62,823 bases of DNA from positions 1 to 62,823 of the forward strand of contig DCGQ01000034.1 in NCBI GenBank assembly GCA_002314635.1. Direction: 5' to 3'. Positions 8,722-16,624 of this stretch are shown piece after piece; position 1 is the stretch's first letter; each line of letters opens with the position of its first letter. Under the pieces are notes generated by a model, which searched no databases, had not been told where the DNA came from, and was given only the letters and a program-made list of their open reading frames with translations. This DNA comes from Clostridiales bacterium UBA1774 (GTDB taxonomy: Bacteria > Bacillota > Clostridia > Oscillospirales > Oscillospiraceae). A program made the translations under genes and the position numbers.

Positions 8722-10005
8722 TTACAGGTTGAAGAAAGCCTTTTTGCCCAGATACTGCGCGGCGTCGTCCAGCTCTTCCTCGATGCGGAGCAGCTGGTTG
8801 TACTTGGCCACACGGTCGGTACGGCTGGGAGCGCCGGTCTTGATCTGTCCGGCATTCAGACCCACCACCAGATCGGCAATGGTGGTATCCTCGGTCTCAC
8901 CGGAACGGTGGCTGACCACGGCGGTGTAACCGGCGCGGTTGGCCAGCTGGATGGCATCCAGCGTCTCGGTCAGGGTGCCAATCTGGTTCAGCTTGATCAG
9001 CACGCTGTTGCAGACACCCATATCAATGCCCTTGCGGATGCGGCTCACATTGGTGACGAACAGGTCGTCGCCCACCAGCTGGATCTTCTTGCCCAGCGCG
9101 TCGGTGAGCAGCTTCCAGCCTTCCCAGTCGTCCTCGGCCATGCCGTCCTCAATGGAGATGATGGGGTACTTCTCCACGAAGTCCACATACATATCCACCA
9201 TCTGCTGCGGGGTCATGGTGATGCCGCGCTTGGGCAGATGATAGCAGCCGTCCTCCTTGGAGAACCAGTCGGACACGGCGCCGTCGATAGCCAGCATGAA
9301 GTCCTCGCCGGGCTTGTAGCCGGCCTTCTCAATGGCAGTGACCAGAGCCTTCAGTGCGTCCTCATCGCTGTCCAGATTGGGTGCATAGCCGCCCTCATCG
9401 CCCACGCCAGAGGCGGGAACAACTTTTTTCAGGGTGTGGAACACCTCGGCGCACATCCGCAGAGCTTCCTTCCAGCTGGGAGCTCCCACGGGCATGATCA
9501 TGAACTCCTGAATATCCACATTGCTGCCGGTGGCATGAGCGCCGCCGTTCAGCACGTTCATCATGGGAACCGGCAGGGTCTTGGCATTCACGCCGCCGAT
9601 GTACTGATACAGGGGCAGACCCAGTGCGATGGCAGCGGCCTTGGCGCAGGCCAGAGAAACGCCCAGCAGTGCGTTTGCGCCCAGACGGGTCTTGTTGGGG
9701 GTGCCGTCCAGCTCCTTCAGCAGCGCGTCAATGGCAGGCTGATTCAAGGCGTTCATACCGATCAGGGCATCGGCGATCTCACCGTTGACGGCGGCCACGG
9801 CGGTCTGCACGCCCTTGCCCAGATAGCGGGACTTGTCCCCGTCGCGCAGCTCACAGGCTTCGTAAATACCGGTGGAAGCACCGGAGGGCACGGCAGCGCG
9901 GCCCATGGTCCCGTCATCCAGCCAGACTTCCACTTCCACGGTGGGATTGCCCCGGCTGTCCAGAATTTCACGGCCGAGCACATCAACGATTTCCAGATAC
10001 TTCAT
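8722..10005 (-). CDS. eno: Enolase
   Basis: A 427-residue phosphopyruvate hydratase, which converts 2-phosphoglycerate to phosphoenolpyruvate in the cytoplasm. The start MKYLEIVDVLGREI is chosen because GAGG lies 7 nt before that ATG; two codons upstream another ATG overlaps the ribosome site. Family landmarks are all present: the SGASTG mobile loop near residue 40, SIEDGMAEDD, LIKLNQIGT with the catalytic lysine, and SHRSGETED. It is last in the trmL-pgk-tpiA-gpmI-eno operon, 40 nt after gpmI, and is closed by a strong terminator. Confidence 0.97.
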   Translation of the reverse strand: MKYLEIVDVLGREILDSRGNPTVEVEVWLDDGTMGRAAVPSGASTGIYEACELRDGDKSRYLGKGVQTAVAAVNGEIADALIGMNALNQPAIDALLKELDGTPNKTRLGANALLGVSLACAKAAAIALGLPLYQYIGGVNAKTLPVPMMNVLNGGAHATGSNVDIQEFMIMPVGAPSWKEALRMCAEVFHTLKKVVPASGVGDEGGYAPNLDSDEDALKALVTAIEKAGYKPGEDFMLAIDGAVSDWFSKEDGCYHLPKRGITMTPQQMVDMYVDFVEKYPIISIEDGMAEDDWEGWKLLTDALGKKIQLVGDDLFVTNVSRIRKGIDMGVCNSVLIKLNQIGTLTETLDAIQLANRAGYTAVVSHRSGETEDTTIADLVVGLNAGQIKTGAPSRTDRVAKYNQLLRIEEELDDAAQYLGKKAFFNL

Positions 10006-10045
10006 AATCATACCTCTTTCGTAATGTTCAAATGACAAAATTTCG

Positions 10046-11566
10046 TTATTCCATAATCAGGCTCTCGCCTGTCATTTCCCGAGGCTGTTCCAGACCCATC
10101 AGGCTCAGAATGGTGGGGGCGATATCAGCCAGTCTGCCGTCCCGCAGGCGCACATCCGCGCCAGAGATGATGAAGGGCACCGGATTGGTGGTGTGACCGG
10201 TGAGAGGCGTTCCGTCCTCCGTCCAGACCTCCTCCGCGTTGCCATGGTCGGCGGTGACGATGGAGATGCCGCCGGCCTCCGCCGTGGCCCGCACCGTTTC
10301 CATAACGCAGCGGTCTGTCACCCGGACGGCTTCCAGAATCGCATCCCACACGCAGGTGTGACCCACCATGTCGCAGTTGGCGTAATTCACCACCACAAGG
10401 TCATATTTGCCGCTGCGGATCTTCTCACAGACCGCATCGCAGACCTCGTTGGCCTTCATCCGGGGGATCAGGTCATAGGTGGCATATTCCTTGGGAGAGG
10501 GGATCAGCACCCGATCCTCCCCGGGAAGCTGGTTCTCGCTGCCGCCGTTGAAGAAGAAGGTCACATGGGCGTACTTCTCCGTCTCCGCAATGCGGAGCTG
10601 GGTACGACCCAGACCGGACAGGTATTCGCCCAACGTATTCTGCGGCTGCTCCGGCGGGAAGGCCACTTCCACGTTGGGCATATCCGCATCGTACTGGCTC
10701 AGGCACACATAATTCACCGGGAAGTACCCGTTCACCCGCTGGAAACCCTTGAAATCCGGGTCAGCGAATACCCGGGTCAGCTCTCTGGCCCGGTCAGGAC
10801 GGAAGTTCATGAAGAAGATGGTATCTCCGGAGCGGATCAGCGCATCGCCGTCGCACAGCACCGGCTCCACAAACTCATCCGTCACACCGGCAGCATAGCT
10901 CTCCTCGATGGCCTTCACCGGATCCGGCTCCTGCTTTCCCGTACCGGCAATCAGATTTTCATAGGCCTTCTGCACCCGATCCCAGCGTTTGTCCCGATCC
11001 ATGGCATAGAAGCGGCCCGCCAGAGAGCCGATTTTGCCCAGACCGATGGCCGCCATCTGCCTCTGTGCTTCCTCGATATAGCCCTTGCCGGACTTGGGAG
11101 AGGCGTCGCGCCCGTCCATAAAGCAGTGGAGATAGGCCCGCTCCACGCCCTGCTGTTTCAGCAGCTTCAGCAGCGCCCACACATGGCGGACGTCGCTGTG
11201 AACGCCGATATCGCTGAGCAGCACGAAGATGTGCGCCGCACTCTCGGCAGCTTCCGCGCAGCGCTTTGCCGCGCCTGCCAGCACGGGATTTTCAAAAAAG
11301 CTGCCGTCCGCAATGCTGTTGGAGATCCGCAGCAGGCTCTGATACACCACACGGCCCGCGCCGATATTGGTGTGTCCCACCTCGCTGTTGCCCATGGTGT
11401 CCGGCGGCAGACCCACATCCACACCGGAGGCTTTCAGCATACAATGGGGGTTCTGATCCCAGAGCGCATCCACATTGGGGGTGCCCGCGGCACGGATGCC
11501 GTTTCCGTCCACCCGGCTGCTGAGACCGTACCCGTCCATGATAATCAAAGTAACTGGCATTTTCAT
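10046..11566 (-). CDS. gpmI: 2,3-bisphosphoglycerate-independent phosphoglycerate mutase
   Basis: A 506-residue manganese-dependent iPGM (alkaline phosphatase superfamily), converting 3- to 2-phosphoglycerate. The N-terminal MDGYG metal motif, the NSEVGHTNIGAG block with the catalytic serine, and the TADHGNAE metal-binding motif near the C terminus are visible. The ATG at 11566 overlaps the tpiA stop as ATGA, so translation is coupled; a second ATG lies two codons on. A long in-frame extension upstream runs through tpiA and is not real. Length matches the family. Confidence 0.96.
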   Translation of the reverse strand: MKMPVTLIIMDGYGLSSRVDGNGIRAAGTPNVDALWDQNPHCMLKASGVDVGLPPDTMGNSEVGHTNIGAGRVVYQSLLRISNSIADGSFFENPVLAGAAKRCAEAAESAAHIFVLLSDIGVHSDVRHVWALLKLLKQQGVERAYLHCFMDGRDASPKSGKGYIEEAQRQMAAIGLGKIGSLAGRFYAMDRDKRWDRVQKAYENLIAGTGKQEPDPVKAIEESYAAGVTDEFVEPVLCDGDALIRSGDTIFFMNFRPDRARELTRVFADPDFKGFQRVNGYFPVNYVCLSQYDADMPNVEVAFPPEQPQNTLGEYLSGLGRTQLRIAETEKYAHVTFFFNGGSENQLPGEDRVLIPSPKEYATYDLIPRMKANEVCDAVCEKIRSGKYDLVVVNYANCDMVGHTCVWDAILEAVRVTDRCVMETVRATAEAGGISIVTADHGNAEEVWTEDGTPLTGHTTNPVPFIISGADVRLRDGRLADIAPTILSLMGLEQPREMTGESLIME

Positions 11567-12333
11567 TCTTTCGCCGCTTCCAATATCTGATAAAATTTCT
11601 CCGGATCCAAACTGGCACCGCCAATCAGTCCGCCGTCCACATCCGGCTGGCTGAGGAGCTGCGCCGCATTGGCCGGATTCATGCTGCCGCCGTACTGAAT
11701 GGTCACTGCTCTGGCCACCCGTGCGCCGAACAGCTTCCGCACCGCTGCGCGGATGCCCTCGCACATCTGCTGTGCTTCTGCCGGGGTGGCCGTCCGCCCG
11801 GTGCCGATGGCCCAGACCGGCTCATAGGCGATCACCACATGGCGCATATCCAGACCGGTCAGTCCGTACAGGGCGCTGCGAAGCTGCAGCCGCACCACGT
11901 CCTCCGCCAGCTCCCCGTCCCGCTCCTCCAGCGTTTCGCCCACACAGAGGATGGGTGTCATGCCCGCAGCCAGCACCTGCCGCAGCTTTTTTGCGATCAT
12001 CGCATTGGTTTCGCCGTGCATTCTCCGGCGCTCACTGTGACCCACGATCACATATTTCACGCCCGCATCCGCCAGCATGGCGGCGGAGATCTCGCCGGTA
12101 TAGGCGCCGCTGTCCTCGGCGGACACATCCTGCACGCCCACGGCGATCTTGCTGCCTCGCAATGCGCGGAGCATGGGAATTGCCATCAGCGCCGGAACGC
12201 AGACCACGGCTTCACAGAAGTGATTCTTACCGTAAAGCTTCATCAGCGCCGCGCTGTAGTTTTTCACGTCGGAGGGCAGCAGATTCATCTTCCAGTTGCC
12301 CGCCACGATGGTTTTCCGATATTTCGTATTCAT
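11563..12333 (-). CDS. tpiA: Triosephosphate isomerase
   Basis: A 256-residue TIM-barrel enzyme interconverting dihydroxyacetone phosphate and glyceraldehyde 3-phosphate. Catalytic residues are K15 in NWKMN, H99 in VGHSERR and E171 in AYEPVWAIGTG, and the phosphate-binding GGS near the C terminus is present. It starts 6 nt after the pgk stop and overlaps gpmI by 4 nt, inside the glycolytic operon. Confidence 0.97.
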   Translation of the reverse strand: MNTKYRKTIVAGNWKMNLLPSDVKNYSAALMKLYGKNHFCEAVVCVPALMAIPMLRALRGSKIAVGVQDVSAEDSGAYTGEISAAMLADAGVKYVIVGHSERRRMHGETNAMIAKKLRQVLAAGMTPILCVGETLEERDGELAEDVVRLQLRSALYGLTGLDMRHVVIAYEPVWAIGTGRTATPAEAQQMCEGIRAAVRKLFGARVARAVTIQYGGSMNPANAAQLLSQPDVDGGLIGGASLDPEKFYQILEAAKE

Positions 12334-12339
12334 AGTCGC

Positions 12340-13530
12340 TCAGGCGTCCAGCAGGCAGGCAATGCCGGGAAGTTCCTTGCCCTCCAGAAATTCCAGAGAG
12401 GCGCCGCCGCCGGTGGAGATGTGGCTCATCTGATCCGCCACACCGGCCTTCTGTACGGCGGAAACGCTGTCGCCGCCGCCGATCACGGTGATGCCGCTGC
12501 ACTTGGCCATGGCTTCCGCCACTGCATTGGTGCCCACGGCGAACTCGGGACGCTCAAACAGACCCATGGGGCCGTTCCAGATCACCGTTCCGGCCTTCTC
12601 GATCTCGGCGCAGAACAGCTTCCGGGTCTCGGGGCCGATATCCACGCCCTCAAAGCCATCGGGAATCTCCCCGGCGGGAACGAGCCGTGCAACCTCCGCG
12701 CCATCCGCATTTTTGCCGACAGCCGCATTATCCACAGGCAGGAGCAGCTTCACGCCCTTCTCCTTCGCCTTATCCATCATGTTCCGAACATAGTCCAGCT
12801 TGCTTTCATCCAGCAGACTGCAGCCGATGCTGCCGCCCAGCGCCTTGCGGAAGGTGTAGGACATACCGCCGCCGATGATCAGGGTGTCCGCCTTCTCCAG
12901 CAGGTTTTCGATCACGCCCAGCTTGTCCGCCACCTTGGCGCCGCCCAGCACCGCCACCAGCGGCCGCACCGGGTTTTCCATAGCACCGCCCAGCGCTTTC
13001 AGCTCTGCCTCGATCAGGAATCCGCAGTAGGCGGGCAGATAATCCGCCACACCGGCGGTAGAGGCATGGGCGCGATGGACGGTGCCGAACGCATCGGACA
13101 CATACACCTCCGCCAGTGAAGCCAGCTCCTTCGCAAAGGCCGCATCGTTCTTTTCTTCTTCCTTATGGAAACGCAGGTTCTCCAGCAGCAGGACCTGACC
13201 CGGCTGCAGCGCCTTTGCCATGGCTGCGGTCTCCGCGCCCACGCAGTCCGGCGCCATCTGCACCGGGGAGTCCAGCAGCTCACTCAGGCGGACAGCTACC
13301 GGCTGCAGTGACATCTCCGGCACCACCGCGCCCTTGGGTCTGCCCAGATGGGAGCAGGCGATCACCGCGCCGCCCGCATTCAGGATATACTTCATGGTGT
13401 CCAGTGCCGCGCGGATCCGGGTATCATCCGTGATCACGCCGTCCTTCATCGGCACATTGAAGTCGCAGCGCAGCAGCACTTTCTTTCCGTTCAGTTCCGC
13501 AGAGGAAACGTTCTTCTTCTGATAGTTCAT
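12340..13530 (-). CDS. pgk: Phosphoglycerate kinase
   Basis: A 396-residue enzyme making ATP from 1,3-bisphosphoglycerate. The N-terminal LLRCDFNVP motif, the CSHLGRPKG substrate motif and the nucleotide-binding GGGDSVSA block in the C-terminal domain are present. The second of two adjacent ATG codons (13530) is preferred because GGAGG lies 6 nt before it. It follows trmL by 38 nt. The usual partner gap (glyceraldehyde 3-phosphate dehydrogenase) is absent from this operon and this window. Confidence 0.97.
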   Translation of the reverse strand: MNYQKKNVSSAELNGKKVLLRCDFNVPMKDGVITDDTRIRAALDTMKYILNAGGAVIACSHLGRPKGAVVPEMSLQPVAVRLSELLDSPVQMAPDCVGAETAAMAKALQPGQVLLLENLRFHKEEEKNDAAFAKELASLAEVYVSDAFGTVHRAHASTAGVADYLPAYCGFLIEAELKALGGAMENPVRPLVAVLGGAKVADKLGVIENLLEKADTLIIGGGMSYTFRKALGGSIGCSLLDESKLDYVRNMMDKAKEKGVKLLLPVDNAAVGKNADGAEVARLVPAGEIPDGFEGVDIGPETRKLFCAEIEKAGTVIWNGPMGLFERPEFAVGTNAVAEAMAKCSGITVIGGGDSVSAVQKAGVADQMSHISTGGGASLEFLEGKELPGIACLLDA

Positions 13531-13568
13531 CATAATCCTCCATGATTGATGAAATGAGGACTTTCGGA

Positions 13569-14033
13569 TTACCCTTTCAGTCCTGCGAAATCCCGCTGTC
13601 TTAACGCTTCGTAGCAAAGCACCGCTACGGAGTTGCCCAGATTCATGCTTCTGGCACCTTCGATCATGGGAATGCGAAGGCAGTGATCCGCGTATTTTTC
13701 CCGCAGCCACTGGGGCAGTCCGGCGCTTTCCTTGCCGAATACCAGCCAGCATTCCTCCTCGAATTTTGCCTCGGTGTAGCGGATGCCGCCCTTGGTGGAA
13801 GCCAGCCACAGGGTCTCATGCCCGTTCTGCTCCATGAATGCATCCAGATTCTCATAGACCCGCAGATCCAGCAGGTGCCAGTAATCCAGTCCGGCCCGTT
13901 TCACCGCTTTTTCCGAGATATCGAAGCCCAGAGGCCGCACCAGATGGAGTCTTGCGCCGGTGATCGCACAGGTCCGGGCGATGTTCCCCGTATTCTGGGG
14001 GATCTCCGGTTCCACCAGTACCACATTCAGCAT
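13569..14033 (-). CDS. trmL: tRNA (cytidine/uridine-34-2'-O)-methyltransferase TrmL
   Basis: A 154-residue SPOUT-fold methyltransferase of the SpoU/TrmL (YibK) family, which methylates the ribose at the wobble base of leucine tRNAs. Motifs are NxGNIARTC (IPQNTGNIARTC) near residue 12, the FGKESAGLP knot region near residue 98 and the C-terminal MNLGNSVAV. GGAGGGAGG precedes the ATG. It has its own promoter 33 bp upstream and heads the glycolytic operon, an unusual placement. Confidence 0.93.
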   Translation of the reverse strand: MLNVVLVEPEIPQNTGNIARTCAITGARLHLVRPLGFDISEKAVKRAGLDYWHLLDLRVYENLDAFMEQNGHETLWLASTKGGIRYTEAKFEEECWLVFGKESAGLPQWLREKYADHCLRIPMIEGARSMNLGNSVAVLCYEALRQRDFAGLKG

Positions 14034-14065
14034 GGTCTCATGCCTCCCTCCATTATACCCGGGTT

Positions 14066-14094
14066 ATTGTATGCTACCGGCCGGGAATATGCAA
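14066..14094 (-). promoter_or_regulatory. Sigma-A promoter of the trmL-pgk-tpiA-gpmI-eno operon
   Basis: TTGCAT (14094-14089), 17-bp spacer, TACAAT (14071-14066) on the minus strand, just upstream of the trmL ribosome site. A second possible -10 (TATAAT at 14057-14052) lies closer to the gene. No other promoter is obvious between the five genes. Confidence 0.8.
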
Positions 14095-14259
14095 GATGAA
14101 AATGGACGAAATAGTGCGTAAAACTGCCGTTTTTTTCGCCGAATCCGGCAGATAGGCCGCCGATAGATACATACAAGTGCATACAAGTTCTGTGAATCGG
14201 GCGTTTTTCAGAGGTTTCGGCAGAGGGAAAACCCGTCGAAATCCCGCTGCAAATGGGTC

Positions 14260-14288
14260 TTTACAAATGACGGGGACAGTGCTATAAT
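14260..14288 (+). promoter_or_regulatory. Sigma-A promoter of tRNA-Arg
   Basis: TTTACA (14260-14265), 17-bp spacer, perfect TATAAT (14283-14288), 27 bp before the tRNA. Confidence 0.88.
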
Positions 14289-14315
14289 ACCCGGGTAATT
14301 GAATCCCGCATCCAT

Positions 14316-14392
14316 GCGCCTGTAGCTCAGTTGGATAGAGCGTCTGCCTCCGGAGCAGAAGGTCGTGCGTTCGAGTCGCGTCAGGCGTGCCA
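14316..14392 (+). tRNA. tRNA-Arg(CCG)
   Basis: A 77-nt cloverleaf with a TCTGC/GCAGA anticodon stem and loop CTCCGGA, giving anticodon CCG, and an encoded CCA. It is a single-gene transcription unit with its own promoter and terminator. CGG is likely a common arginine codon in this GC-rich genome. Confidence 0.95.
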
Positions 14393-14393
14393 G

Positions 14394-14430
14394 AACACCC
14401 TCCATTCCCCATTGGGGAATGGAGGGTGTT
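14394..14430 (+). terminator. tRNA-Arg terminator
   Basis: A perfect 17-bp stem (14394-14410 with 14414-14430) and a 3-nt loop, starting two bases after the tRNA. The following T-run is short (TGTTTG), but the stem is very strong. Confidence 0.85.
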
Positions 14431-14505
14431 TGCAGGTTTACGGGGGATAGCGTATGCTAACGGGAAACCGCATATATTCTTAGTAAAGTCAGGTGATCAT
14501 CCGTC

Positions 14506-15417
14506 ATGACGGAATCAGGCTATGCCCGCAGGGTCGGCCTTGTGGGTCTACTTACAAATGCGCTGCTCTGCGTGATGAAATTCACGGTAGGACTGCTGTT
14601 TGCCTCCGGTGCGCTGGTATCGGACGCGGTGAACTCCGCCTCCGATGTGCTGAACGCGCTGATCGCCATGGCCGGCGTGAAGATCGGCAGCAAGCAGGCG
14701 GACCCGGAGCATCCCTACGGGCACGCACGCTTTGAATGCGTGGCCTCCATCCTGCTCAGCTTTCTGGTGTTCCTCACCGGCTGCAGCATCGGTCTCAGCG
14801 GCCTGAAATCCATTCTGTCCGGCAGCGAAGCGCTGGAGATCCCTGGCGTTCCGGCGCTGGTGGCCGCCGTGGTGTGCTGCGTTGTGAAGGAGTTCCTCTA
14901 CCGCTACACCATCCGTGCCGCGAAAAAGCTGGACAGTGTGGCACTTCGTGCCGCCGCATGGGATCACCGCAGCGACGTCTTCGCCTCGCTGGGCGTGTTC
15001 GTGGGCGTACTGGGTTCCCGGCTGGGTCTGCCGGTGCTGGACGCCATTGCCAGCGTCATCATCAGCATTCTGATCGTCCGGGTGGCCATCAAAATCTTTA
15101 TCGAGGCCGTGAACAAGACGGTGGATCAGGCCTGTGCGCCGGAGATCGAGCAGCATCTGCGGGAGGCCGCGCTGCGGGAGGAGGGCGTCATGGGCATCGA
15201 CCTGATGCGTACCCGCCAGTTCGGCGCGGGTATCTATGTGGACATGGAGATCTGTGCTGACGGGGATATGACGCTCCATCAGGCTCACGACATTGCCGAG
15301 CGGGTCCACGACGCGGTGGAGGCCGCAGAACCCGGTATCCAGCACTGCATGGTACACGTGAACCCGGCGGATACTGACCGCTGCGTCCTGCGGCCGAAAA
15401 CCGATTCGCCTGTTTGA
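14506..15417 (+). CDS. Cation diffusion facilitator (CDF) metal exporter
   Basis: A 303-residue CDF transporter with about six transmembrane helices and a C-terminal cytoplasmic ferredoxin-like domain. Metal-site residues are visible in the second helix (SDAVNSASD) and the fifth (AAAWDHRSDVF), with the HPYGHARFE motif between. The aspartate/asparagine set in the first site resembles the zinc/iron/manganese CDF types, but the metal cannot be fixed by eye. An AGGTGAT ribosome site lies 9 nt before the ATG. Confidence 0.92.
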   Translation: MTESGYARRVGLVGLLTNALLCVMKFTVGLLFASGALVSDAVNSASDVLNALIAMAGVKIGSKQADPEHPYGHARFECVASILLSFLVFLTGCSIGLSGLKSILSGSEALEIPGVPALVAAVVCCVVKEFLYRYTIRAAKKLDSVALRAAAWDHRSDVFASLGVFVGVLGSRLGLPVLDAIASVIISILIVRVAIKIFIEAVNKTVDQACAPEIEQHLREAALREEGVMGIDLMRTRQFGAGIYVDMEICADGDMTLHQAHDIAERVHDAVEAAEPGIQHCMVHVNPADTDRCVLRPKTDSPV

Positions 15418-15456
15418 AAAAGCGCTGCGCGTCAGCAGAACCCGCTTTCTTTTTCC
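15416..15456 (+). terminator. Probable terminator after the CDF gene
   Basis: AAAAAGCG at the end of the gene pairs with CGCTTTCTTTTT around an inner GCTGCGCGTCAGC hairpin, and ends in five T. Confidence 0.6.
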
Positions 15457-15463
15457 CCGACTC

Positions 15464-15491
15464 TTGACATTTGTACCGGAGGAAATACAAT
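15464..15491 (+). promoter_or_regulatory. Sigma-A promoter of the dehydrogenase/alpha-galactosidase operon
   Basis: Perfect TTGACA (15464-15469), 16-bp spacer, TACAAT (15486-15491), 47 bp before the start codon. Confidence 0.82.
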
Positions 15492-15538
15492 AAGTATTAC
15501 AGAGAATAAACGACATTTGAACAGAGGAGTCGATAAAC

Positions 15539-16621
15539 ATGAATATTCCCGAAACCATGACCGCCCTTGTGGCCTACGGCAAAAACGATTACCGTCTGGA
15601 GCGGGATTTCCCCGTTCCCGAATGCGGCGACAATGATATGCTGATTCGCACCGAAGGCTGCGGCATCTGTGCCAGCGACCTGAAATGTCTCCACGGCGCG
15701 GAAAGCTACTGGGGCACCGAAAACACCCCCGGCTGGGCGCAGGCGCCCTTCATTCCCGGTCATGAATTTGTAGGCCGCGTGGTGAAGGTGGGCAAAAACG
15801 TAAAGGATTTCGCGGTGGGCGACCGTGTCGCTCCGGAGCAGATCGTTCCCTGCAACGAGTGCCGCTTCTGCAAGCGGGGTCAGTACTGGATGTGCCAGCC
15901 GCACAAGATGTTCGGCTATTTCACCGAGTACCACGGCGGCATGGCGGAATATGTGCGTCTGCCCATGGATCACGCCCGGGTGCATAAGGTGCCCGACAGT
16001 CTGCCCCTCAGCGCTGCCCTGCTGATCGAGCCTTTCAGCTGTGCCAAGCACTGTGTTGACCGGGCGCAGATCGGCTCCGAGGATATCGTGGTGATGTCCG
16101 GCGCCGGTACGCTGGGTCTGGGCATGATCACCTACGCCCGCTCCCGGAACCCCTATAAGCTGATCGTGCTGGACATGAAGGAGGAGCGTCTGCAGAAGGC
16201 TCTGGAGTTCGGCGCAGACGAGGCATGGAACCCGGGCAAGGAGGATGTGGTCAAAAAGATCATGGACATGACCGAGGGTTACGGCTGCGATATCTACATC
16301 GAGGCCACCGGCGCACCGGCCTCCGTCCGTCAGGGTATGCAGATGATCCGCAAGCTGGGCCGCTTTGTGGAGTTCTCCGTATTCGGTCAGGAAACCAGTC
16401 TGGACTGGTCCATCATCGGCGACAAGAAGGAGCTGGATGTTCTGGGCGCTCACATCAGTCCCTACTGCTACCCCTATGTGATCGAGCACATGGCCACCGG
16501 CTCTATCAAAACTAGCGGCGTTGTCACCGCCACCTATCCGCTGACGGACTGGGAGGCTGCCTTTGACCGTGCTTCCGGCAGGGACGGGGACATCAAGGTT
16601 GCCTTCACCTTCGGGGAGTAA
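15539..16621 (+). CDS. Zinc-dependent polyol dehydrogenase, erythritol/L-threitol dehydrogenase-like
   Basis: A 360-residue medium-chain dehydrogenase/reductase. Catalytic-zinc ligands lie in GCGICASD near residue 41 and GHEF near residue 75; a structural-zinc-like cysteine group (CNECRFCKRGQYWMC) lies near residue 105. The Rossmann motif GAGTLGLG follows near residue 190. The overall pattern is very close to the erythritol/L-threitol dehydrogenase (EltD) subfamily as I remember it, including LGRFVEFSVFG and GAHISPYCYP. It should oxidise a sugar alcohol with NAD(P)+. It is 3 nt from the alpha-galactosidase gene. The exact substrate is inferred only. Confidence 0.85.
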   Translation: MNIPETMTALVAYGKNDYRLERDFPVPECGDNDMLIRTEGCGICASDLKCLHGAESYWGTENTPGWAQAPFIPGHEFVGRVVKVGKNVKDFAVGDRVAPEQIVPCNECRFCKRGQYWMCQPHKMFGYFTEYHGGMAEYVRLPMDHARVHKVPDSLPLSAALLIEPFSCAKHCVDRAQIGSEDIVVMSGAGTLGLGMITYARSRNPYKLIVLDMKEERLQKALEFGADEAWNPGKEDVVKKIMDMTEGYGCDIYIEATGAPASVRQGMQMIRKLGRFVEFSVFGQETSLDWSIIGDKKELDVLGAHISPYCYPYVIEHMATGSIKTSGVVTATYPLTDWEAAFDRASGRDGDIKVAFTFGE

Positions 16622-16624
16622 ATC

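Noticed and set aside
14074..14412. Minus-strand open frame with a product containing RTHDLLLRRQTLYP
   Set aside because: This is the well-known false protein read from the antisense of a tRNA-Arg gene; the tRNA explains the sequence.
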